From NCBI GenBank assembly GCA_046152925.1, contig JBJXFX010000125.1, forward strand, positions 1 through 39,594: a stretch of DNA of 39,594 bases. Reading direction: 5' to 3'. Numbering within the stretch: the first letter of the stretch is position 1; each line of letters starts with the position of its first letter. The stretch is from CAMAUF01 sp046152925 (GTDB taxonomy: Bacteria > Chloroflexota > Dehalococcoidia > Tepidiformales > Tepidiformaceae). The position numbers were made by a program, and so were the translations under genes. Shown one piece after another: positions 1-7,716 of the stretch. The notes under the pieces are model-generated. The model did no database searches and was not told the origin of the DNA. It saw only the letters and a list, made by a program, of their open reading frames with translations.

Positions 1-1692
1 GCTGGCGAGGTCATCGAACGGCCCGTCTCGGTCGTCCGCGAGCTGCTCGACAACGCGATCGATGCGGACGCGCGACGGATCACGGTCGAAGTTGAAGGTG
101 GCGGGATCACCCTGCTTCGCGTGACCGACGACGGACGCGGCATCGCACCTGAGCAGGTCGAGCTCGCGTTCGAACGTCACGCAACCAGCAAGATCGCGGC
201 GCTTGGCGACCTCAGGCACGTCCATACGCTCGGCTTCCGGGGTGAGGCATTGCCCTCGATTGCCGCGGCCGCGGATGTCGAAATTCTGACCCGAGCGGAG
301 GCGGAGCCGGTCGGCGTCCACACAGTGTTGGTCGACGCGAAGCCGGTCCGGAGGGCCGCCCGCGCGGCGCCGCGGGGCACGTCGATCGCCGTCAAGGAGC
401 TGTTTGCGCGCCTCCCGGCCCGGCGCAAGTTCCTCGCCCAGCCAGGGGCCGAGCAGCGTCAGATCACGACGCTCGTGACCCACTACGCCCTCGCCTACCC
501 CGACCGGGTGTTCGTCTTGCAGGTCGCGGGCCGGACGGTCATCCGAACGCCGGGCGATGGCGTAATCCGGCACGGATTTGCGGCGGTCTACGACGCGGCC
601 TCCGCCGAGGCGATGCTCGAGGTCGACCACTGTGAGGGTGACGTCACGGTCACTGGGTTGGCGGGGCCGCCTTCGTTGCACCGCGGGACGCGCGCCGGCC
701 TCTCGGTCTTCGTGAACGGCCGTTGGGTCCAGAGCCGGCCGCTTACCTTCGCGCTAGTCGACGCCTACCAGTCGCAGCTGCCGGTCGGGCGCCATCCGGT
801 GGCCGCGGTGCGCGTGACCGTGGCGGACGACCAAGTGGATGTCAACGTCCATCCAGCGAAAGCTGAGGTGCGCTTCCAAGACGAGCGGGCCGTGGCGCGA
901 GCAGTGCGCAACGCCGTCCTCCGCGCGCTCGATGGCGCGGCGCCGGTCAGTTGGTTGCCGCGGCCGGTCTCAGCGCCGGGATGGGGCGCCCCGCCGGCCC
1001 TTGCGCCGCTGCGAGAGCGGTTGGCGTCGTCACAGGCGCTCCGCGCCCCCGCCGGCCTGCAGATCGAGGCTCCGGGTCTGGCGACCGCGCCCCACGCGAC
1101 CTCGCCTGCGCCGCATCGCGACCTGCTTCCCTTGCTCAGGGTGGTGGGCCAGCTCGGGTCGACCTACGTGATCGCGGAGGGGCCCGACGGGATGTACCTC
1201 GTCGACCAACACGCGGCGCACGAGCGCGTCGTTTACGACCGGTTGCTCGCGCGCCAAGGCCGGGCCGAGGCGACCCAGCCGCTGCTCGACCCCGTCGTGA
1301 TGGAACTTGATGGCGTGAGCGCGGCGACCTATGCCGAGCACGCGGAGCACCTCATCGCCCTCGGGCTGCAAGCCGAGCCGTTCGGCGAGCGGGCCTGCGT
1401 CATCCGAGGCGTGCCGGCGGGCCTCGGGAGCACCGACATTGTCAGCACCGTGCGCGGCTTGCTCGACCAGTTGGCGAACGACCGGCGCGTCGCGGACCCC
1501 TTCGGCCGCGCCGCGGCGACAGTCGCCTGCCATTCAAGCGTGCGGGCGGGCCGGGCGCTGGCGATGGACGAGATGCGGCAGCTCCTAGCCGACCTCGCCG
1601 CGACGGCGACGCCGCGGACCTGCCCCCATGGGCGCCCGACGCTCGTCCATGTCGGGACCGACCTCATCGAGCGGCAATTCGGCCGGCGCTAG
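1..1692 (+). CDS. mutL: DNA mismatch repair protein MutL (5' partial)
   Basis: MutL couples mismatch recognition by MutS to strand incision. The reading frame is open from base 1, so the first roughly 15 residues lie outside the window. The GHKL ATPase motifs are visible: AGEVIERP, the catalytic Glu and Asn in VRELLDNAID, DDGRGI, and the ATP-lid motifs HATSKI and GFRGEAL. The C-terminal dimerisation domain carries DQHAAHERVVYD near codon 402, ACHSSVR, and a terminal CPHGRP. These are the metal-binding motifs of MutL proteins with endonuclease activity, so strand nicking is likely here rather than the MutH-dependent type. The last acidic position of the DQHA motif is Asp where Glu is usual. 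The gene ends 8 bp from a convergent minus-strand gene. Confidence 0.97.
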   Translation, partial: AGEVIERPVSVVRELLDNAIDADARRITVEVEGGGITLLRVTDDGRGIAPEQVELAFERHATSKIAALGDLRHVHTLGFRGEALPSIAAAADVEILTRAEAEPVGVHTVLVDAKPVRRAARAAPRGTSIAVKELFARLPARRKFLAQPGAEQRQITTLVTHYALAYPDRVFVLQVAGRTVIRTPGDGVIRHGFAAVYDAASAEAMLEVDHCEGDVTVTGLAGPPSLHRGTRAGLSVFVNGRWVQSRPLTFALVDAYQSQLPVGRHPVAAVRVTVADDQVDVNVHPAKAEVRFQDERAVARAVRNAVLRALDGAAPVSWLPRPVSAPGWGAPPALAPLRERLASSQALRAPAGLQIEAPGLATAPHATSPAPHRDLLPLLRVVGQLGSTYVIAEGPDGMYLVDQHAAHERVVYDRLLARQGRAEATQPLLDPVVMELDGVSAATYAEHAEHLIALGLQAEPFGERACVIRGVPAGLGSTDIVSTVRGLLDQLANDRRVADPFGRAAATVACHSSVRAGRALAMDEMRQLLADLAATATPRTCPHGRPTLVHVGTDLIERQFGRR

Positions 1693-1699
1693 CGGAGCT

Positions 1700-3133
1700 T
1701 TACGGGCGCGTGGCCTGCCACTGGACGAGCCGGGCTAGGGCGACGCCGGCGCGGGCGATGCTCGGGTAGGTGGCGATTCCCGCTTGCCAGCAGAACTCTT
1801 GGAACTCCTCCGCGCGGTCGAATCCCTCGGCCGTCGTCGAAGCGCGGATCGCGACGACGATCGGCTTGCCGAACTCCTCCTGCATCTTGCCGAGCGCGCG
1901 GGCGTTCTCGCGCGAGCGGTCGCGTTCGTTGCCGAAGCGAGCGCCCATGCCCATCCCGAAGCTCGTGTGGTGGAGGACCATGTCGACGTTCGGCGACTCC
2001 AGGACCGGGCGGAGGGTGCCTTCGAAGCCGCCTGGCTGCCACATCGCGGTCGTGTCGATCGGGTTCCGGATGCTCGTGCCGGCCTCGTGCGTGATCTTCG
2101 CAAGCTTCTCGGCGGCCTCGGGGAGGATTGGCGGCAGCTTCAGGCCCACGGCGCCAAGGTCATCCGCGGCGAGCACGCTCGCGCCGCCGCCGCCCCCAAC
2201 GACGCAGATGTTCGGGCCGGCGACGCGTTTCACGAACCGGAAGGTGACCGCCATGTCGACGAGCTCCTCCAGGCTTTCGACGCGGACCGCGCCGGCTTGG
2301 CGGCAAAGCGCATCGAAGATCTGGAGCGACCCGGCGAGCGAGGCGGTGTGCGAGTTCGCCGCGCGCGAGCCCTCGGGGTTGCGCCCACCCTTGAGGATGG
2401 CGACCGGCTTCTTGGCGCTCGACTTGCGCAGCGCGGCAGCAAGCCGTGGGCCATCCTGAATGCCCTCGAGGTACGCCATGATCACCTCGGTCTCGGGGTC
2501 GTCGGCGAAGTAGTCGAAGAAGTCGGCGGCCTTCAGGTCGGCGCCGTTGCCGAAGCTGATCACCTTGGAGCAGCGGATGCCGCGGGGCGTGGCGTAACGG
2601 ACGAACTCGCCCGCGTTCATCCCCGACTGCGAGACCATGCCGACCGGGCCAGCCTCAGCGATTTGCCCGTTCATCATCGCAAGCCGAGAACCGGGGACGT
2701 AGAGGCCCATGCAGTTGGGCCCGATGATCCGGATGCCTGCCTGGCGGGCGCGGGCGACGACGGCCTGCTCCATCTTGGCGCGCTCCGCGTCCCCCGTTTC
2801 GGTGAAGCCCGCGGTAAACAGGTGCAGCACGCGGACGCCCTTCGTGATGCAGTCTTCGAGCAACTCCGGCACCGCGCGTGCCGGGACCGACGAAATGCAG
2901 TAGTCGATCTCGCCCGGGATATCGAGCAGGCGCGGGTAGCACGGGATGCCCCGGATGGCTGGCGCCGTCGGGTGGACGAGGTAGATCGGGCCGCGGAAGC
3001 CGATCTCTTGGAGAGAGCTCACGAACCCGCCACCACCGAAGCCGGGCCCTTCCTTCGCTGATACGCCCGCAATGGCGATCGACTTAGGGTGGAACACGAA
3101 GTCCAGGGCGGGGGCTGTCGCGGCGACGGGCAC
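1700..3133 (-). CDS. CoA-binding protein, NDP-forming acyl-CoA synthetase-like (alpha part)
   Basis: A 477-residue protein with the CoA-binding Rossmann domain (FHPKSIAIAG near the N-terminus) followed by succinyl-CoA-ligase-like domains. SHTASLAGS, near residue 260, matches the phospho-histidine loop of NDP-forming acyl-CoA synthetases. The ATP-grasp domain of full-length enzymes is absent, so it either needs a separate beta subunit or has another role. I chose the GTG at 3133 because GGAGAG lies 5 nt upstream and the domain starts soon after. The frame stays open for 22 more codons to an ATG at 3199, a weaker alternative. A paralog of similar length lies at 14847-16250. Confidence 0.85.
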   Translation of the reverse strand: MPVAATAPALDFVFHPKSIAIAGVSAKEGPGFGGGGFVSSLQEIGFRGPIYLVHPTAPAIRGIPCYPRLLDIPGEIDYCISSVPARAVPELLEDCITKGVRVLHLFTAGFTETGDAERAKMEQAVVARARQAGIRIIGPNCMGLYVPGSRLAMMNGQIAEAGPVGMVSQSGMNAGEFVRYATPRGIRCSKVISFGNGADLKAADFFDYFADDPETEVIMAYLEGIQDGPRLAAALRKSSAKKPVAILKGGRNPEGSRAANSHTASLAGSLQIFDALCRQAGAVRVESLEELVDMAVTFRFVKRVAGPNICVVGGGGGASVLAADDLGAVGLKLPPILPEAAEKLAKITHEAGTSIRNPIDTTAMWQPGGFEGTLRPVLESPNVDMVLHHTSFGMGMGARFGNERDRSRENARALGKMQEEFGKPIVVAIRASTTAEGFDRAEEFQEFCWQAGIATYPSIARAGVALARLVQWQATRP

Positions 3134-3221
3134 AGGCGCTCTCCAAAGGGGCGAGTAGAAAGAATCGGGTAGCCCCGAGGGTATCAAAAGGCCCATCAAC
3201 GGGCGCGCGACGCTCGGGTGG

Positions 3222-3227
3222 TATCCT
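3222..3227 (+). promoter_or_regulatory. -10 box TATCCT, candidate leaderless promoter
   Basis: TATCCT ends 7 nt before the ATG at 3235, the spacing seen at many other starts here. A G-rich run between box and ATG could also act as a weak ribosome site. Confidence 0.5.
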
Positions 3228-3234
3228 CAGGGGG

Positions 3235-3996
3235 ATGGTGTTTCTTTCCCGGCTGGCCACTGCGTGCTTTATCGTCGCGTTGCCGGTCTTCCTGATCACG
3301 GCCAACGTCCGCTTTCTCGCAGGCGAGGAACGGCTCTACGAGCGAGGCTTCCGTAAGTACGACGCCGACAAGGTCACGGGCCTGCCGCTGACCGAGCTCG
3401 ACCGTGCGGCCGCCGAAATCATCGACTACTTCGAGGACGAGGCGGCGACCCTTCGCATCCGCGTGACCCGCGCAGGCGAGGAAGAGGCGCTCTTCAATCA
3501 GCGCGAAGTCGAGCACATGGTTGATGTGAAGCGCGTGATGCGGTTCGTGTTCCGCCTCAACGAGGCCTCGCTCGCGTTCGTGCTGACCTATGTGGCTGGC
3601 GTCTTCCTTTGGGCGCGGTCGGGTTCGATGCGCCGGCTCGCGAAAGAAGTCCTGGCCGCGATCGCGCTGATGGCGGCGCTCGCGGCCGCCGTCGGGGCGC
3701 TGGCGTTGATTGGGTTCGAAGCGCTCTGGGAGCGCTTCCACGAGATCGTGTTCACGAACGACCTTTGGCAGCTGAACGCGCGGACGGACCGTCTGATCCA
3801 GATGTTCCCTGAGGAGTTCTGGCAGGAGATGACGCTCTTCCTGGTCGCGATGACGGCGGTTGAGGTCGTTGTCCTCGTCGCTGCGGCCGTCGCCTACCTG
3901 GTGTTTGGGCGCGCCAAGCCATCCGGGCCAGAGCCGATTAAGGTCCGGCCCGTCAAGCCCGAGCCAATCGCGACCAGTTCATCGACCGGGGTCTAG
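3235..3996 (+). CDS. DUF1461 / TIGR01906 family integral membrane protein
   Basis: A 253-residue membrane protein. A hydrophobic segment at residues 5-27 is followed by an extracytoplasmic loop of about 80 residues. Three further membrane helices follow (roughly 100-120, 135-165 and 200-225), and the cytoplasmic tail is proline- and lysine-rich. The pattern F-x-D-LWQLN before helix 4, with FPEEFW, is the family hallmark as I know it. Function is unknown; it is not an enzyme by any motif I can see. Its stop overlaps the stop of the convergent FmdB gene in the tetranucleotide CTAG. Confidence 0.8.
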   Translation: MVFLSRLATACFIVALPVFLITANVRFLAGEERLYERGFRKYDADKVTGLPLTELDRAAAEIIDYFEDEAATLRIRVTRAGEEEALFNQREVEHMVDVKRVMRFVFRLNEASLAFVLTYVAGVFLWARSGSMRRLAKEVLAAIALMAALAAAVGALALIGFEALWERFHEIVFTNDLWQLNARTDRLIQMFPEEFWQEMTLFLVAMTAVEVVVLVAAAVAYLVFGRAKPSGPEPIKVRPVKPEPIATSSSTGV

Positions 3997-4235
3997 TTTC
4001 CGCAGGCGCAGCCGCCGGCGCCGCCGCAACAGCCACCGCCTGCGCTGGGCGCGAACGACGGCATTTCGTCGCCGAACTCGCCGCCGCCGCCGGTGCGGCT
4101 CATCGCGAAGATAGAGAGCATCCGGTCGGCGCTGTGCCCTTCGCGGCACTTGGTAGCGACGGCGGCTTCGCTCATCGGGCGGCGCTGTTCGAACTTCTCG
4201 CGGCAGGTGGGGCAGTAGTACTCGTAAATGGCCAT
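3993..4235 (-). CDS. FmdB family zinc-ribbon protein
   Basis: An 80-residue protein beginning MAIYEYYCPTC, the signature of the FmdB/CxxC_CxxC_SSSS regulatory family. The first CxxC (CPTC) is present, but the second knuckle is atypical: only a single Cys (KCREGH) lies where a CxxC is expected. The C-terminus is a Gly/Cys-rich tail (GGGCCGGAGGCACGN) that could bind metal. FmdB was first linked to formamidase regulation, but most members have no assigned role. The start is supported by a -10 box 6 nt upstream and the fit of the family N-terminus to the first residue. Confidence 0.88.
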   Translation of the reverse strand: MAIYEYYCPTCREKFEQRRPMSEAAVATKCREGHSADRMLSIFAMSRTGGGGEFGDEMPSFAPSAGGGCCGGAGGCACGN

Positions 4236-4241
4236 GGCGGG

Positions 4242-4247
4242 AGTATA
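4242..4247 (-). promoter_or_regulatory. -10 box TATACT, candidate leaderless promoter
   Basis: On the minus strand TATACT ends 6 nt before the fmdB-family ATG at 4235, and no Shine-Dalgarno site is visible. Transcription would start at or next to the start codon. Confidence 0.6.
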
Positions 4248-4264
4248 CCAGCCGCCTCGGCCCG

Positions 4265-4621
4265 TTAGGCAGCCCTCCCTGGCAGGCGCAGGGGTTCGCG
4301 GACCGGCTCCTCGGCGAAGTCGTCGACCACATGGCGGACGGCCGTCGCGGGCGCCGCAACCGGGGCTGGCGCGGTCGGCTTCGCGGGGCCGGCAGCGGAA
4401 GGAGTGGCAGTTGCGATCGAGGTCTCGGCGAGCCGGGCCGCCGTGATCGGCGTTTGGAGCTCGAAGGAAAGGGCCCACGGGTCGCGCTTCAGGGCGGGCA
4501 AGCCGACGGGGCCCGCGAGGGCGCGCAGCGTCACGCTGTTCCCCGGTTCCACCCAGCTGCCTCCGGAGCGCGCGTCTCCCCGGCGAAACCAGTGAACGAA
4601 TCGTGTCCAGAAGGTGGACAT
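4265..4621 (-). CDS. Hypothetical protein, 118 aa
   Basis: I do not recognise this protein. The N-terminus is aromatic and basic (MSTFWTRFVHWFRRGD) and may be an amphipathic membrane-contacting helix. The middle contains GSWVEPGNSVTLRALAG, and the second half is a low-complexity Ala/Pro/Thr-rich linker ending in a short basic tail. There is no signal peptide or enzymatic motif. A TATTGT box lies 9 nt before the ATG on the minus strand. It lies between the fmdB-family and hydrolase genes, all on the minus strand, and could be cotranscribed with either. Confidence 0.55.
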   Translation of the reverse strand: MSTFWTRFVHWFRRGDARSGGSWVEPGNSVTLRALAGPVGLPALKRDPWALSFELQTPITAARLAETSIATATPSAAGPAKPTAPAPVAAPATAVRHVVDDFAEEPVREPLRLPGRAA

Positions 4622-4651
4622 AGCGTAGTGACAATAACCCCGCCCGAACGG

Positions 4652-5431
4652 CTAAGGCAAGCTCGCCTCGGTCAAGAAGCGGTCCACGACGCCGTTCCAT
4701 TCGGCGGCGGCCTCGAAGTAGGCGCTGTGGCCGGCGCCCGCGACCTCGTAGTAGCGCGACCCCGGAATCAGGCCGTGGGCCTCCCGGATCATCGCGGGCG
4801 ACGTGATCAGGTCGAATTCGCCGACGACAAACTGGATCGGTACGCCAAGCGCCGAGAGGGCTGGGTGCATGCTGCCGCGGTAGGTGGGCGGCGGTCGCCC
4901 AAGGAAGCCCTTCGGCCGCGGCGGGTTGAGCGCGTTGATCTGCCGGTAGAGGACGGCGAGGTCGGGCCGCGCCTCTTCGAACGGCTTGGCGAGCGCGTGT
5001 TCGCGGAGGCCGCCGTCGCCGCGGACCTCCTTGAGCTCGTCTTGCAGCTCGCGGATCCGGTCGTTCGTCGCGCCCGCGGTCGTCCCGCAGAGCGTGATGC
5101 TCGCGACGCGCTCGGGCGCCATTCGCGAGAGGCCGGCGACGGCACGGCCACCCATCGACTGCGCGACGACGTGCGCCCGTCCGATGCCAAGGTGCTCCAT
5201 GAGGGCGACGAGGTCGGTCCCCAGGACGAAACGGCCGACGGCGAGGTCGCCGGTCGAGCGGCCCCAGCCGCGCGCGTCGTAGACCGTGCAGCGATACCGC
5301 TTGCTGAAGTGGGCGACCTGCTGCCACCAGGAAAGGTGGTTCCCGCCGGCGCCGTGGAGGAAGAGCAGGTCCGGGCCGGCGCCGGTCTGTTGGTAGTAGA
5401 TGCGGGCCGCGTTCACGCTGGCAAAGGGCAT
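4652..5431 (-). CDS. Alpha/beta-fold hydrolase
   Basis: A 259-residue single-domain hydrolase. The oxyanion-hole motif HGAGG is at residues 26-30. The nucleophile Ser92 sits in AQSMGG, the acid is probably Asp207 in GEFDLI, and the catalytic His235 is in GAGHSAYFE. A helical cap lies between residues 120 and 190. Length and motifs match small esterases, C-C hydrolases and haloperoxidase-like enzymes; the substrate cannot be told from sequence. The start at 5431 is fixed by the family N-terminus and by a -10 box 7 nt upstream with no ribosome site. Confidence 0.9.
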   Translation of the reverse strand: MPFASVNAARIYYQQTGAGPDLLFLHGAGGNHLSWWQQVAHFSKRYRCTVYDARGWGRSTGDLAVGRFVLGTDLVALMEHLGIGRAHVVAQSMGGRAVAGLSRMAPERVASITLCGTTAGATNDRIRELQDELKEVRGDGGLREHALAKPFEEARPDLAVLYRQINALNPPRPKGFLGRPPPTYRGSMHPALSALGVPIQFVVGEFDLITSPAMIREAHGLIPGSRYYEVAGAGHSAYFEAAAEWNGVVDRFLTEASLP

Positions 5432-5438
5432 GGGGCGG

Positions 5439-5444
5439 AGGATA
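5439..5444 (-). promoter_or_regulatory. -10 box TATCCT, candidate leaderless promoter
   Basis: TATCCT on the minus strand ends 7 nt before the hydrolase ATG at 5431. Confidence 0.55.
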
Positions 5445-5497
5445 GCGACCCATGCGGTTCGAGGCACGGCGGCCGGGCGTCTCTTTCCCGTGCCCTG

Positions 5498-5503
5498 TAG
5501 AGT
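5498..5503 (+). promoter_or_regulatory. -10 box TAGAGT, candidate leaderless promoter
   Basis: TAGAGT ends 6 nt before the ATG at 5510 of the MBL gene. Confidence 0.55.
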
Positions 5504-5509
5504 TGGGGC

Positions 5510-6193
5510 ATGGAAGTTGCGAACGAAGTGATGGTCAAGGGCCTCGTTGTCGGGGTGTTTCAGGAGAACTGCTGGGTGATCGGCAACCGGCGGACGGGCG
5601 AGGCGATCTGCATCGACCCGGGCGACCAGCCCAACGAGATCCTTGCGCTCGCGCGGGATATGGGCGTCACCATCAAGCTGATCGCGAACTCCCACGCGCA
5701 CATCGACCATGTGCTCGGCGTCCGCGGCCTCAATTCGGCGACCGGCGCGAAGTTCCTCCTCCATCATCAGGACCTGGACCTGCTCCGCGACGGGTTCAAA
5801 ATGTCGGCCTCGCGCTTCGGACTCGACCCGTCGCAGCAGCCGCCCGACCCCGACGCCTTCGTCGAGGATGGGGATATTGTGGAGGTCGCAGGTGTCCGCC
5901 TGAAGGCGATCACGACACCGGGCCACACGCCCGGCAGCGTGAGCTACTACGCAGAAGAGGGGTTCCTCTTCAGTGGCGACACGCTCTTCCGCGGCTCGAT
6001 CGGGCGCACGGACCTGCCCGGCGGCAGCTTCAACGAGGAGATGGAGAGCATCTGCAACCGGCTCCTCGTGTTGCCGGAAGAGACGGTCGTCCTCCCTGGG
6101 CATATGGACGAGACGACGATCAAGTTCGAGTCGAAGCACAACCCGTTCGTCCTTGAGTGGAAGATGCGGCAATCGGAGGCGGGGCGGGGGTAA
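5510..6193 (+). CDS. MBL-fold hydrolase, glyoxalase II-like
   Basis: A 227-residue metallo-beta-lactamase-fold enzyme of the hydroxyacylglutathione-hydrolase (YcbL-like) group. The metal site is complete: SHAHIDH at residues 61-67 gives His62, His64, Asp66 and His67. Further ligands are the His in TPGHTPGS, the Asp in FSGDTLF, and the His in LPGHMDE. It probably hydrolyses a thioester or related small molecule in the cytoplasm. The next gene downstream is a VOC protein, so the two could act in aldehyde or glyoxal handling, but that is inference. The gene starts leaderless at 5510. Confidence 0.92.
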   Translation: MEVANEVMVKGLVVGVFQENCWVIGNRRTGEAICIDPGDQPNEILALARDMGVTIKLIANSHAHIDHVLGVRGLNSATGAKFLLHHQDLDLLRDGFKMSASRFGLDPSQQPPDPDAFVEDGDIVEVAGVRLKAITTPGHTPGSVSYYAEEGFLFSGDTLFRGSIGRTDLPGGSFNEEMESICNRLLVLPEETVVLPGHMDETTIKFESKHNPFVLEWKMRQSEAGRG

Positions 6194-6223
6194 AGGTCGC
6201 GCCGCCTGAGTGTGTCCCTCAAG

Positions 6224-6229
6224 TAGGAT
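6224..6229 (+). promoter_or_regulatory. -10 box TAGGAT for the VOC gene
   Basis: TAGGAT lies 19 nt before the ATG at 6249. It leaves a short leader that contains the GGGGGAGAG ribosome site. Confidence 0.4.
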
Positions 6230-6248
6230 GGCGCATCGGGGGAGAGAT

Positions 6249-6701
6249 ATGACCGCTTCTGTTGTCACCGGAAAGCCGACCCAGCTGGGCCACATCGCCT
6301 TACGCGTCCGCGACGTCGAGCGCGCTGCAAAGTTCTATCACGAAGTCCTCGGGCTTGAGGTGAAGAGCCAAGGCCGGATGGCGTTCTTGGGCATCCGGCC
6401 GGACGCCTCCCACGAGATCGCGCTGTTCCCGCTTCCCGAAGGCGCCGAAGGTCCGGACCCCGGGCGTGTGGGGATGTACCACATGGCCTGGGAGATGGCG
6501 AGCTTCGAGGACCTTCGCCAGCTCCACGAGCGGCTCCTGGCGCACGGCGCGAATGTTGTCGGATACAGCGACCGCCAATGTAACGTGATGTTCCACGACC
6601 CGGATGGGAACGAGCTCGAGGCGATCTGGGAGCCGCAGCCCGAAGAGCTGAAGCGGCTGACGGACGATGGCGGGCCGGGCTTGCCGCGGCTGACGGCGTA
6701 A
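6249..6701 (+). CDS. VOC family protein (catechol 2,3-dioxygenase-like)
   Basis: A 150-residue protein with two paired beta-alpha-beta-beta-beta modules. The likely metal triad is His in LGHIALRV, His in GMYHMAWEM and Glu in NELEAIW, spaced as in extradiol dioxygenases and related VOC enzymes. The single-domain size is shorter than true catechol dioxygenases. The start is the ATG at 6249, preceded at 5-6 nt by GGGGGAGAG; an in-frame ATG at 6210 would add 13 unrelated residues. Substrate unknown. Confidence 0.88.
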   Translation: MTASVVTGKPTQLGHIALRVRDVERAAKFYHEVLGLEVKSQGRMAFLGIRPDASHEIALFPLPEGAEGPDPGRVGMYHMAWEMASFEDLRQLHERLLAHGANVVGYSDRQCNVMFHDPDGNELEAIWEPQPEELKRLTDDGGPGLPRLTA

Positions 6702-6752
6702 GATGCGAGACTTTCTCGGCGAGCGCATCGATGCGCTCATGTCCCCATTAGC

Positions 6753-7628
6753 CTACAAATCGGGAACGTGGATCAGCCAAGTGATGTTCAGCGCTTCCGG
6801 GTCGCGCGGAAGTTCGGCGAATGCCCAAGCTTCCGGTTCGTCATCCACGTCGCCAGGCGCTGGCACCCTGACGACCCCGGTTGTGGCGTAAATGGTCACG
6901 GATGCGTACCCTTTTAACTCCTTGGGTGGGATCGAAAGCCGCCCAACGAAGATGACGTTCCCGCTCGATATGTTCGTCAGTAGAGTAGCGACGTATTCAC
7001 TACTTGCGTTGAGGACGTAGCTAGGCCAGGGCCAGCCCTCGCGGAAATGCCCCTGAACCCATTGGGCGCGAATGTGGAAGAAGCGATACAACGGGTTTTG
7101 CCCATTCCAGTCGCCGAACGACGACCGGGCCAGCATATCGGGTGTGGGACGATCGACGGGGGGAGTGTTCCAATGAGTTCGTTCTATCGCCTCCACAATC
7201 AAGGTGGCGCAGGCCCCGAGCGCGGACGCGGTCACGCCATCGTCATGAGGTTCGAACGATAACAAAGTGACGCCGGAGAGGTCCGTAGGTATCCGCAGAT
7301 CTTTGGTTCGGTCATGGACCACAAACACCCGTTCGCTCCCGAGTCGACCCAGGAAAAGGCCCAGTTCTAGAAGCACGTTGTCACGAGGACCGGGCCGGGC
7401 TCCGTCGGATCGAACGTGAATATCATCTGGTGTGAAGATGAGAATAGCAAAGTGGAACCGGGGTAGGCCCGCTAAGAGTGCCGCTAGAGTGCCCAGGCCC
7501 GGCTGAAACACGTCGTGCTCCCAAACGGTCACTTGCGCGTGCCTGTCGAGGGCCGCCTGCATCTTCCGTGCGACGCTCAATCCGGGAGTCGAGGACCCAA
7601 TGAACAAACGAGGACGGTCTGGACCCAC
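6753..7628 (-). CDS. TIR-like nucleotide-binding protein with unrecognised C-terminal domain
   Basis: A 291-residue protein. Residues 7-130 match the TIR-like family found in CBASS and Pycsar effectors (predicted nucleotide-binding TIR-like, PF10137): RLFIGSST at 7-14, VTVWEHDVF, FTPDDI at 65-70, then PRDNVLLELGLFLGRLG with Glu88 at the position of the catalytic NADase Glu. Residues about 150-291 are rich in aromatic residues and predicted beta strands and match nothing I know. Base composition is visibly lower in GC than the neighbours and codon choice is less biased, suggesting transfer. No cyclase, STING or SAVED gene is adjacent. The start is a GTG at 7628 without a clear ribosome site. 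A likely role is NAD+ depletion in phage defence (inference). Confidence 0.82.
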   Translation of the reverse strand: MGPDRPRLFIGSSTPGLSVARKMQAALDRHAQVTVWEHDVFQPGLGTLAALLAGLPRFHFAILIFTPDDIHVRSDGARPGPRDNVLLELGLFLGRLGSERVFVVHDRTKDLRIPTDLSGVTLLSFEPHDDGVTASALGACATLIVEAIERTHWNTPPVDRPTPDMLARSSFGDWNGQNPLYRFFHIRAQWVQGHFREGWPWPSYVLNASSEYVATLLTNISSGNVIFVGRLSIPPKELKGYASVTIYATTGVVRVPAPGDVDDEPEAWAFAELPRDPEALNITWLIHVPDL

Positions 7629-7652
7629 CGTGGGTACCCCGCTGCTTTGAAC

Positions 7653-7699
7653 AAATCCGGCCCGCTTCGTGATGGACGCGTGGCGGCCGATCCGGATTT
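7653..7699 (-). terminator. Inverted repeat between ilvC and the TIR gene, possible terminator
   Basis: AAATCCGG (7653-7660) and CCGGATTT (7692-7699) are perfect inverted repeats with GGCC/GGCC pairing just inside. The hairpin would form 18 nt after the ilvC stop on the minus strand. There is no strong T tract, so termination is only a guess. Confidence 0.35.
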
Positions 7700-7716
7700 G
7701 GAACTTACACTACGTG

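Noticed and set aside
1784..3061. Long open frame opposite the first CoA-binding gene
   Set aside because: High-GC antisense shadow. The minus-strand protein has clear domain motifs, while this frame gives low-complexity Arg/Ala/Asp-rich sequence with no family resemblance.
6703..6752. Short frame beginning MRDFLGERIDALMSP after the VOC gene, as a remnant of a gene broken by the TIR insertion
   Set aside because: The start looks gene-like, but only about 16 codons precede the TIR gene and no continuation is seen on its other side.
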